A DNA stretch of 64,000 bases from Microbacteriaceae bacterium (GTDB taxonomy: Bacteria > Actinomycetota > Actinomycetes > Actinomycetales > Microbacteriaceae). The DNA lies in NCBI GenBank assembly GCA_025463545.1, contig JAODAR010000007.1:62001-126000 (forward strand), written 5' to 3'. Below the pieces are notes generated by a model that was not told the DNA's origin, did not search any database, and saw nothing but the letters and a program-made list of their open reading frames with translations. Made by a program: the position numbers and the translations under genes. Shown in pieces: positions 57,285 to 64,000 of this stretch (positions are counted from its first letter, which is position 1; every line of letters starts with the position of its first letter).

Positions 57285-58121
57285 TCATTCCGAATGGGAC
57301 GCGGTGTCGCCGGCGCCGCCGGGTTCGACGCCTGCGACGACGATGTCGACACCCGAATCGCGCAAACCGTCGAGTTGCTCGGTCGACGCGCCGGCATCGG
57401 TAATCACAAGGTCCACCAGCTGCAGTGACCCGACCCGGATCGGGGCCCGCCCTCCGAGCTTCGTATGGTCGACCAGCAGGATCACGCGCTCGGCGATGCC
57501 GGCCATCTCCCGCTTGATCTCAGCATCCAGCGCGTTGGTGCTGAGCAGCCCCGATCGGTCGACGGCAGTCGCCGAGAGCACGGCAACATCGATCAGGAGC
57601 TCGCCGTAGCCGGTGCGCGCGGCGGGACCCGCGAAGGCGCGGGTGTCGCGCTGGTACTGGCCGCCGACGGCGACCAGGTCGACGTCGTCCCTCTCGGTGC
57701 AGGAGGTGATCACGGGCACCGAGTGGGTTACCACGGTGGTGCCGGCCGCGATCAGCATGGCCAGGGGTGCCACGGTGGTTCCGGCGTCGAGTGCGACAGT
57801 TCGCGCGGTGCCCAGTCGCGTGGCACAGGCGGCCGCGATGGCGCATTTTTCCGCTGTTCCGGCCCGGTTGCGCTCGGTGAAGGGTGCAGCTGGCAGGGCG
57901 GCGCCCCCGATCACGCGACGGGCCAGCCCCTCCCCGTGCAGCTGCTCCAGGTCGCGCCGGATCGTCATCTCTGACACCCCAAGCTGGGCGGCCAGCCGCA
58001 CAGAGGAAACGTAGCCCTCGGCGGTGAGATGCCGCAGGAGCTCCACCCGGCGCGCGGGGGCTTCGGTGTAGCGCACCCTTCCATCAAAGTCGTCGCCGCC
58101 GGCCGTTGTCAATGCACGCAC
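57285..58121 (-). CDS. DeoR/GlpR-type transcriptional regulator
   Basis: 278-aa repressor. The N-terminal winged-helix (RRVELLRHLTAEGYVSSVRLAAQLGVSEMTIRRDLEQLHGEG) is typical of DeoR. The C-terminal DeoRC sugar-phosphate sensor contains DAGTTVAPLA, SVPVI, GGQYQRDTRAFAG and the LLVDHTKLGGRAP motif. A GTG start is used. It is divergent from the sugar kinase by 41 bp, so it probably regulates the catabolic cluster in response to a phosphorylated intermediate. Confidence 0.9.
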   Translation of the reverse strand: MRALTTAGGDDFDGRVRYTEAPARRVELLRHLTAEGYVSSVRLAAQLGVSEMTIRRDLEQLHGEGLARRVIGGAALPAAPFTERNRAGTAEKCAIAAACATRLGTARTVALDAGTTVAPLAMLIAAGTTVVTHSVPVITSCTERDDVDLVAVGGQYQRDTRAFAGPAARTGYGELLIDVAVLSATAVDRSGLLSTNALDAEIKREMAGIAERVILLVDHTKLGGRAPIRVGSLQLVDLVITDAGASTEQLDGLRDSGVDIVVAGVEPGGAGDTASHSE

Positions 58122-58162
58122 AAATCTTGACTGCTTTGTGAAGCGTCGAACAGACTTGAGTC

Positions 58163-59761
58163 ATGATCCCGGAGCCGCAGACTGTGGACGTCGGCCGTCC
58201 GCACAGTGAGGGTGTGGTCGAGCCGGTGACGACGCTGGGCATTGACATCGGGAGCACCAACACCAAGGTCGTTCTGGTCGCGATCGAGAGCACGACGATC
58301 TACGAGGTCTCGGTGCGGTCGTTTCCCACTCCGGACGACGCGGTTGACCTCCTGGCAGCAGTGGATGCCGGCATTTCGGCGGTCATGGATGGCGTCGGGT
58401 GCGGTCCACAAGTGATCGGCGTCGCGTCGATGGCGGAGACGGGCGTGCCGCTCAACGCGGACGGCGCGCCGCTCACCGAGCTCCTGCGCTGGAACCAGCG
58501 TCAGTCGGTTGTCGGCGCCGACGATCTGGCGGCGCTGGCCGGAGCGGCCGGCCTCTTCGCGGCGACCGGTGTGCAACCCGGGCCGAAGGCACCGCTGGCG
58601 TTGTGGGCCGGGTTGCGGCTCCGCGACGCAGCGCTGTGGCAGCGGATGCGCCGCTGGGCCGGCACCGCCGACCTTGTCGTGCAGTCACTCACCGGCAAAC
58701 TGGTCACCGACCACACGCTGGCCGGCCGGACCATGGCCTACCGGCTCCCGCACTCCAACCAGCCGCTTTCCACTTCGTTCGACGCCGTGCTGCTCAGCCT
58801 GGTCGGGTTGCGGCCCGGGCAGCTCCCAGCCGTCGCCCGACCCGGCACGGCAGCCGGCACCCTCACCGCTGCGGCCGCCCGCCGGCTGCACCTGCGCGTC
58901 GGCACTCCGGTGGTCGTGGCTGGCCACGATCACGCGGTGGGAGCCTGGGCCGCCGGGGTGCGAATGCCGGGCGACGCCGCCGACTCGCTCGGGACCGCCG
59001 AGGCACTGGTGCGCGTGCTCGGTGGGCCGCTCGACCGGTGCGACGTCGCCGCTTCCGGAATGAGCCTCACCCGCACCATCGAGGGTGACCGCGAATCGCT
59101 CGTCGCGGCGACGCCCCATGCCGGGGCGCTGATCGGGGACTGGTTCCGGACCGTCCTCGCCGGGGTGGGCCGTACGAGGGCGGACTGCGCCGGAGTCGAC
59201 TGCGCAGGGGTCTTCGCCGACGTACACGCGCGAGGCACCGTCGTCGGTGACCTGCTCGTGCTCCCGTACCCCTCTGGCCGGCCATCGCCGGCGCCCGACC
59301 GGTGTGCGCGCCTCCGCATCCTCGACCGGCAGGGCCGCGATGTCGACCCGGCCACCCGATCCGCGACCGATCTCACGCACGCTCTCCTCACCGGGATGAG
59401 CCTGCACCTGCGCTGGATGGACGCCGAGCAACGGCGACTCATCGGTACTGCTCCGGCGATCGTGGGCGTGCTCGGCGCTGCCGGCGCCGCCAACCAGGCC
59501 TGGCTCGACCTGAAGACTGCCGTCATGCCGGTGCCGCTCGCACTCGTCGACGCCGCCCAGCCGGTCGCCACCGGCGCCGCCCTGCTCGCCGCCGCACGCC
59601 TGGGACTGGTCGAGCCGGGCCTTTCGCTTCCGCACCGGCCGCTCGAATCCCGCTCCGCCGGCAGTGCACCGGGCAGCGCACCCGGCGCCGACTACGACGA
59701 GGTCTTCACCGGGTTCATCGCAGCCGCAACGGACGCCGCACCAGCAAAAGGCCCTCAATGA
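58163..59761 (+). CDS. FGGY-family carbohydrate kinase
   Basis: 532-aa sugar kinase. The N-terminal ASKHA fold has the phosphate-1 motif GIDIGSTNTKVVL and a substrate region GVASMAETGVPL; the C-terminal half has the conserved DSLGTAEALVRV and GAAGAANQAWLDLKTAVMPVPL segments. The substrate cannot be told from sequence. Kinase, aldolase and glycosidase genes overlap or abut, implying phosphorylation of a sugar before aldol cleavage. The stop overlaps the aldolase start by 4 nt. Confidence 0.9.
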   Translation: MIPEPQTVDVGRPHSEGVVEPVTTLGIDIGSTNTKVVLVAIESTTIYEVSVRSFPTPDDAVDLLAAVDAGISAVMDGVGCGPQVIGVASMAETGVPLNADGAPLTELLRWNQRQSVVGADDLAALAGAAGLFAATGVQPGPKAPLALWAGLRLRDAALWQRMRRWAGTADLVVQSLTGKLVTDHTLAGRTMAYRLPHSNQPLSTSFDAVLLSLVGLRPGQLPAVARPGTAAGTLTAAAARRLHLRVGTPVVVAGHDHAVGAWAAGVRMPGDAADSLGTAEALVRVLGGPLDRCDVAASGMSLTRTIEGDRESLVAATPHAGALIGDWFRTVLAGVGRTRADCAGVDCAGVFADVHARGTVVGDLLVLPYPSGRPSPAPDRCARLRILDRQGRDVDPATRSATDLTHALLTGMSLHLRWMDAEQRRLIGTAPAIVGVLGAAGAANQAWLDLKTAVMPVPLALVDAAQPVATGAALLAAARLGLVEPGLSLPHRPLESRSAGSAPGSAPGADYDEVFTGFIAAATDAAPAKGPQ

Positions 59762-60660
59762 CGATCCGCCCCGTGCATGCTGCCCCGTCGCTCGACACGA
59801 TCGCCCGGCCGTCCGGCGCGCTCGCCATGGTCGCGATGGATCAGCGGGAGAGCCTCCGCACCATGTTCGACACCGCCGGAGCAGGGCGGCCTGCGGACGA
59901 CGTCCTGGTGCGTTTCAAGCTCGACGTTGCGGAGGCGCTGGGACCGCTCGCATCCGGATTCCTGATCGACCGGCACTTCGGTTTCGACCGGCTTCGCGGA
60001 TCCATCCCCGAGTCCACGGGATTGATCCTCGCCGTGGACGCGCTCACACAGCCCGACGGCGGACCGGTCGAGGAAACGGCACTCGACGACGCCGTGTTCG
60101 ACCCCCGCTTCGACCTGGGCGGCGTCGCCGCGGTGAAGCTGCTGATCATCTGGCGGCGGGACGAGCTCCGGGAGCAGCGGGTGCGGCTGGCGGCCGACTT
60201 CATCGCACGGGCCGGCGAGCGCGGGTTGCTCTCGGTTCTTGAACCGATCGTGTGGGCTACGCGGGCCGAGCTGGACGACTCGAGCTGGAACGCCGATGCC
60301 GCGATCCGCGAGGCGGCGCGCGAACTCTCGATCCTGGGCCCGAGCCTGTACAAGGTGCAGGTGCCCCTGGCCGGTGCGGGCACCACGGCTGAGCAGGCGG
60401 CCGCGAGTGTTGAACTGGCCCGGTCCATCTGTGGCCCGTGGGTTGTTCTCTCCCAGGGAGTGGCGAGGGAGGGTTTCCTGTCCGCGGTTGCAGCGGCGTG
60501 CCGAGCCGGTGCCAGCGGATTCCTGGCCGGGCGCGCACTGTGGAGCGACATCGTCGGGAGTGCGCATGTTCCGGCCGCACTGCAGGACCTGGCCGTACCG
60601 CGACTGCGGGCGCTGGTCGAAACGGTCGACCGCGAAGCGCGCCCCTGGGGCCAGGCATGA
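59758..60660 (+). CDS. YihT-like class I aldolase (sulfofructosephosphate/tagatose-bisphosphate aldolase-like)
   Basis: 300-aa TIM-barrel aldolase. It aligns well with E. coli YihT: PSGALAMVAMDQRESLRTMF, FLIDRHFGFD, KLLIIWRRDE, GLLSVLEPIV, LYKVQVPL (Schiff-base Lys199), PWVVLSQGV and GASGFLAGRALWSDIVG. YihT cleaves 6-deoxy-6-sulfofructose-1-phosphate in sulfoquinovose breakdown, while relatives cleave tagatose-1,6-bisphosphate. Whether sulfonate or phosphate is bound here is open, since no adjacent sulfolactaldehyde reductase or SQ importer is visible. Confidence 0.85.
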   Translation: MTIRPVHAAPSLDTIARPSGALAMVAMDQRESLRTMFDTAGAGRPADDVLVRFKLDVAEALGPLASGFLIDRHFGFDRLRGSIPESTGLILAVDALTQPDGGPVEETALDDAVFDPRFDLGGVAAVKLLIIWRRDELREQRVRLAADFIARAGERGLLSVLEPIVWATRAELDDSSWNADAAIREAARELSILGPSLYKVQVPLAGAGTTAEQAAASVELARSICGPWVVLSQGVAREGFLSAVAAACRAGASGFLAGRALWSDIVGSAHVPAALQDLAVPRLRALVETVDREARPWGQA

Positions 60661-60700
60661 ACGTACCGGCATCCGAAACGTGTGGAATGAGCCGCAGGCT

Positions 60701-62626
60701 ATGACATCGATACCAGACACTATTCCCGACCCAGCCGTAGCCGCGGGCGTCACCCTGACCCGCGCGGCCGGCTCAGCCCGCGTCACCACGCCGGTGTACC
60801 GACTCGAACTGCCCGATGCCTCCGAGCAGTTGGGACGAGCCCCGTACGCCGTACTGTCGGCGCCAGACGGCGCACTCTGGACGGAAATCAGCCTGTTGTC
60901 CTCGGTGCACACCTGTTCCACCGCCGATGAAACCTGGCTGCTCGAATCGATCGACGTGCAGCGGGACGCTGGCGGCGACGTCAGCGTGCGTGTCGTCTGC
61001 CGGAGCACCGCGTGGGACAGGCACGAGACGCGGCTCCGCTGCACGGCGGAGACGGTCGAACTCAGCGTCGCCGTCGAAGGGACCGGCGACATCACCGACG
61101 TCACCCTGTTGGGCGGCTGCGCCACTCTTGCCAGCGGGGCCACTGGGATTTTCCGGTCGCTGATCGCTTTCGCCGGGGTGCTCGTCCCCGCCGCCACCGA
61201 GCCAGTGCAGCTGGTGCGGCCAGCCCAGTCCGCCGCGGTGCTCGGCGTGGTGGGCGACGCCGATGCGGGGCGCCGGGGCGCCATCTTCTCACCACCGCCG
61301 CTGGTGCTCGCGCTCGGGCGGGAGCTGCCGGCCCACGCCACCGCCGTGCCCGGCGGTGACTGGCTCGGCCTCTCCCTCCGGGCGTTCGTTGATGACCTGG
61401 CGTTCACAGTCATGCGGTACGACGCGCTGGAGAACGGATTCCTGATTCAACTCGACTACGAAGGACACACCGCGGTGGACGGGGCGTGGGTATCACCGTC
61501 GCTCGTGCTGCGCCCGGCCGGGTCAGCCTGGGCGACCCTCGACGACTACCGAGCTGGCCTGGTGGCCACCGGCTGCGCACCGGCCGGTCCCGACAGCCCG
61601 CTGGCCGAACCGTCGTGGTGGCGAGAGCCCATTTTCTGCGGCTGGGGCGAACAATGCGCCCGCTCCGCACACCTGTTGCACGCCGGGGCGGTGGCGCCGA
61701 CCGCCGACACCGCGCCGGAGACGCAGCGGGAGGAGTCCCTGGTCACCCGTTCCGCTGCCAGTTTCGCCCGGCACGACGTGTACGACGACTTCCTGGCCAT
61801 TTTGGCGGAACATGACCTCAACCCCGGCACCATCGTCATCGATGACAGGTGGCAGTCCGAATACGGCTCTGCGAGGGTGGATACCGCGCATTGGCCCGAC
61901 CTTCGCGGCTGGATCGCGGCCAGGCACGTCGCTGGCCAGAAAGTGCTGCTCTGGTGGAAGGCGTGGGACCCGGAAGGGATCCCAGTCGACGAATGCATCA
62001 CCGACGCCGGCGGGAGGGCGGTTGCCGTCGACCCGGCGAATCCGGCCTACCAGGCAAGGCTGGAAGGCATCGTCCACCGGCTCCTGTCCCGGGAGGGTCT
62101 GGATGCCGACGGGTTCAAGGTCGACTTCACCCAGCGCACGCCGAGCGGCCAGTCCCTCCGCGGAACACCGGGCAGCTGGGGCATCGCGGCCCTGCACACC
62201 CTCCTGGCCGCCCTGCACGCAGCCGCGAAGCACGCGAAACCCGACGCCCTTGTGATCTGCCACGCCATGCATCCGTCGTTCGCAGATTGCTGCGACATGG
62301 TGCGCCTGAATGACGTGTCGAAGTACGACCTGCGGCGGAACCGGGTGCCGGTGGTCGACCAGCTTGCCTTTCGCCACCAGATCGCCAGCAGGGTACTGCC
62401 CGGGCATCCGATCGACACCGACCAGTGGCCGATGCCGAATCGGGCGGAATGGCTGCGCTACGCCACCGCGCAAGTCGACAAGGGCGTGCCGGCACTGTAT
62501 TACCTGGAGTCCATCGACCGCTCCGGGGAGCACATCCACCCCGAGGACCTCGACCTCGTCGCTGCGACGTGGGCGCGCTACCGGGAAAGGATGCAGGATG
62601 ACCGGGATCGTGTCCTCGCCCGCTGA
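60701..62626 (+). CDS. TIM-barrel glycoside hydrolase (GH31/GH36-like clan)
   Basis: 641-aa protein. The N-terminal 250 residues form a beta-sandwich. The catalytic barrel starts near WWREPIFCGWGEQC and has PGTIVIDDRWQSEYG, QKVLLWWKAWDPEG and DGFKVDF, whose Asp475 is the best candidate nucleophile, followed by MVRLNDVSKYDLRRNRVPVVDQ with possible acid residues. The pattern is that of alpha-glycosidases; the exact family is not certain. The ATG at 60701 is used; a GTG at 60680 is possible. It would release the sugar that the kinase and aldolase then degrade. Confidence 0.75.
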   Translation: MTSIPDTIPDPAVAAGVTLTRAAGSARVTTPVYRLELPDASEQLGRAPYAVLSAPDGALWTEISLLSSVHTCSTADETWLLESIDVQRDAGGDVSVRVVCRSTAWDRHETRLRCTAETVELSVAVEGTGDITDVTLLGGCATLASGATGIFRSLIAFAGVLVPAATEPVQLVRPAQSAAVLGVVGDADAGRRGAIFSPPPLVLALGRELPAHATAVPGGDWLGLSLRAFVDDLAFTVMRYDALENGFLIQLDYEGHTAVDGAWVSPSLVLRPAGSAWATLDDYRAGLVATGCAPAGPDSPLAEPSWWREPIFCGWGEQCARSAHLLHAGAVAPTADTAPETQREESLVTRSAASFARHDVYDDFLAILAEHDLNPGTIVIDDRWQSEYGSARVDTAHWPDLRGWIAARHVAGQKVLLWWKAWDPEGIPVDECITDAGGRAVAVDPANPAYQARLEGIVHRLLSREGLDADGFKVDFTQRTPSGQSLRGTPGSWGIAALHTLLAALHAAAKHAKPDALVICHAMHPSFADCCDMVRLNDVSKYDLRRNRVPVVDQLAFRHQIASRVLPGHPIDTDQWPMPNRAEWLRYATAQVDKGVPALYYLESIDRSGEHIHPEDLDLVAATWARYRERMQDDRDRVLAR

Positions 62627-64000
62627 AGAGGTGGCTCGCGGGGTGTACCGGATCCGGGACACCTGCAACGTGTACCTCATCACTGCTGACCACGACGGCG
62701 GTATCCGGACCGCCGTCGCAATCGACTTCGGCTCCGGCCTGGTGCTCGATCACCTCGAGTCGCTGGGCATCGAGCGGATCACCGATGTGCTGATGACTCA
62801 CCATCACCGAGACCAGGGCCAGGGCCTCCCACTTGCTGTCGCACATGGTGCGCGGATCCATGTGCCCCCGGTCGAGATCGACCTGTTCGCCCGGGTCGAC
62901 GACATGTGGAACACCCGGCCGCTCGACAACGACTACAACCTGCGGCAGGACCGGTTCTCCCTGCTCGAATCGGTTCCGGTGCACGCAACGGTGCCGGAAT
63001 ACCGGGTGGCCGGTTTCGGCGGGGTGCCGGTACTGACGCTTCCCACACCGGGGCACACGGTGGGTTCGGTGACCTACGTTGTGAACCGCGGTGGGGCGCG
63101 CGTCGCGTTCACCGGGGATCTGATCTACGCGCCGGGCAAGGTGTGGTCGCTGGCGGCCACGCAGTGGTCGTACACCGCGCATGAGGGCCCCGCGATGACG
63201 GTACTCAGCTGCTACCTCCTGCAGGATGAGCAGCTTGACGTCCTGCTTCCCTCGCACGGGCATCCGATGCTGGACCCGCAGCGAGCCCTGTCGCTGCTGG
63301 CTGAACGGATGCAGTACCACGTCGACTCACGGCGGTGGCACCCGTGGAACCTCGAAGACCGCCTGCGCCGGCCCTTCACCGTGCTCACCGAGCACCTTCT
63401 GTTGAACCACAGCAGCCTCTCATCCTGCTATGTCCTGCTCTCCGAGACTGGTGAGGCGATGCAGATCGACTTCGGGTACGACATGACCACCGGACTTCCC
63501 ACCGGCACCGACCGGGCCGCCCGGCGGCCGTGGCTCGCATCGCTGGCGACGCTCAAGGAACAGTTCGGCGTCACTCGCGTCACCGTGGCGCTGCCAACGC
63601 ACTTCCACGACGACCACGTGGCCGGTCTTCCGCTGCTGCGGGACGTGGAGGGCACCGAAATCTGGTCGCCGGCGAATGTGGCGCCCATCCTGGCCGACCC
63701 GTGGATGCACGACCTCCCGTGCCAGTGGTACGACCCGATCTACTCCGATCGGATTCTGCCGCTCGGCCAGTCCTTCGCGTGGAACGAATACACCATCACG
63801 GTGCACGAGCAGCCCGGGCACACACTGTTCGCCGCCGCGTTCGAGGTCGAAGTCGACGGCGTCACCGTGCTGTTCACCGGCGACCAGCAGGAGAACCTCG
63901 GCATCAGGGGAGAGCGGCACGAGATCCTGAACTACCAGTACCGTAACCGGTTCCGGATCGGGGACTATAAGGTCAGTGCCGAGCTGTACCGCCGCGTGGC
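62598..64000 (+). CDS. Two-domain metallo-beta-lactamase-fold protein (3' end outside window)
   Basis: The frame stays open for 467 codons to the window edge. The start at 62598 overlaps the glycosidase end by 29 nt. It contains two MBL domains in tandem. The first has MTHHHRDQGQG, TPGHTVGS and FTGDLIY; its metal motif ends in Gln instead of His. The second has an intact THFHDDH (near residue 334), EQPGHTLF and FTGDQQEN. A lactonase- or glyoxalase-like hydrolase for the pathway's intermediates is a reasonable guess. Confidence 0.78.
   Translation, partial: MTGIVSSPAEEVARGVYRIRDTCNVYLITADHDGGIRTAVAIDFGSGLVLDHLESLGIERITDVLMTHHHRDQGQGLPLAVAHGARIHVPPVEIDLFARVDDMWNTRPLDNDYNLRQDRFSLLESVPVHATVPEYRVAGFGGVPVLTLPTPGHTVGSVTYVVNRGGARVAFTGDLIYAPGKVWSLAATQWSYTAHEGPAMTVLSCYLLQDEQLDVLLPSHGHPMLDPQRALSLLAERMQYHVDSRRWHPWNLEDRLRRPFTVLTEHLLLNHSSLSSCYVLLSETGEAMQIDFGYDMTTGLPTGTDRAARRPWLASLATLKEQFGVTRVTVALPTHFHDDHVAGLPLLRDVEGTEIWSPANVAPILADPWMHDLPCQWYDPIYSDRILPLGQSFAWNEYTITVHEQPGHTLFAAAFEVEVDGVTVLFTGDQQENLGIRGERHEILNYQYRNRFRIGDYKVSAELYRRV

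Noticed and set aside
60239..60700. N-terminal extension of the glycosidase frame
   Set aside because: The extension overlaps the aldolase coding sequence in another frame and has shadow-like composition; the start near 60701 gives a natural N-terminus.

Overview
This is high-GC actinobacterial chromosome, most likely from the family Microbacteriaceae. The senX3-regX3 pair, CarD, the fused IspD-IspF enzyme, cysS, rlmB, a DUF4032 protein, a UgpC-type ATPase and a membrane-anchored DsbA-like protein all fit that placement. Gene starts are often GTG or TTG and neighbouring genes commonly overlap by 1-4 nt. The genus is not resolved from sequence reading alone.

Host DNA, left (1-12146): senX3 (5' end cut off by the window edge) and regX3; a convergent lipoprotein gene; carD with a terminator; the tightly packed ispDF-cysS-rlmB run; a DUF4032 kinase-like gene on the other strand; an unknown beta-rich protein that converges on ugpC across a perfect terminator; a DsbA-like gene; a 14-bp tandem repeat; and tRNA-Thr(TGT).

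Prophage (12147-54499, about 42 kb): a complete-looking siphovirus-type temperate phage sits in the 3' half of tRNA-Thr. It is bounded by a perfect 40-bp attL/attR repeat, and each end also carries a 24-bp putative integrase arm site. The late genes lie on the minus strand and run from right to left: small and large terminase, portal, minor head protein, scaffold, capsid, decoration protein, head-tail connectors, tail tube, frameshifted tail chaperones, tape measure, distal tail and baseplate proteins, a putative endolysin, an SGNH esterase, an S74 fibre and membrane proteins that include a holin candidate. The early region (52122 down to 37656, minus strand) starts with a Cro-like regulator, an excisionase-like gene and an antirepressor. 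It continues through many small overlapping genes to a recombination module (YqaJ exonuclease and Sak4-like ATPase) and a replication/SSB block, and ends at a strong terminator. The lysogeny genes (repressor, ImmA-like protease, integrase) form an overlapping plus-strand operon next to attR. A divergent operator region with three copies of CATGTCAAGAA links them to the lytic promoter.

Several plus-strand genes interrupt the minus-strand prophage operons and look like separately expressed cargo. Many have a -10-like hexamer 6-7 nt before the start codon, which suggests leaderless transcripts. The most interesting cargo block (42190-44367) pairs an EVE-like/HNH nuclease, probably a modification-dependent restriction enzyme, with two uncharacterised membrane proteins. 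Other points to note are a DUF4258/DUF2283 toxin-antitoxin-like pair and an in-frame helix-turn-helix remnant behind a stop codon.

Host DNA, right (54500-64000): a small protein related to one inside the prophage, a nitroreductase, msrB, a DUF3263 protein, a LytR_C-type membrane protein, and a probable sugar catabolic cluster. The cluster holds a divergent DeoR regulator, an FGGY kinase, a YihT-like aldolase, a TIM-barrel glycosidase and a two-domain metallo-beta-lactamase-fold protein that runs off the window edge. It resembles sulfosugar or ketose-phosphate aldolase pathways, but the substrate is not established.
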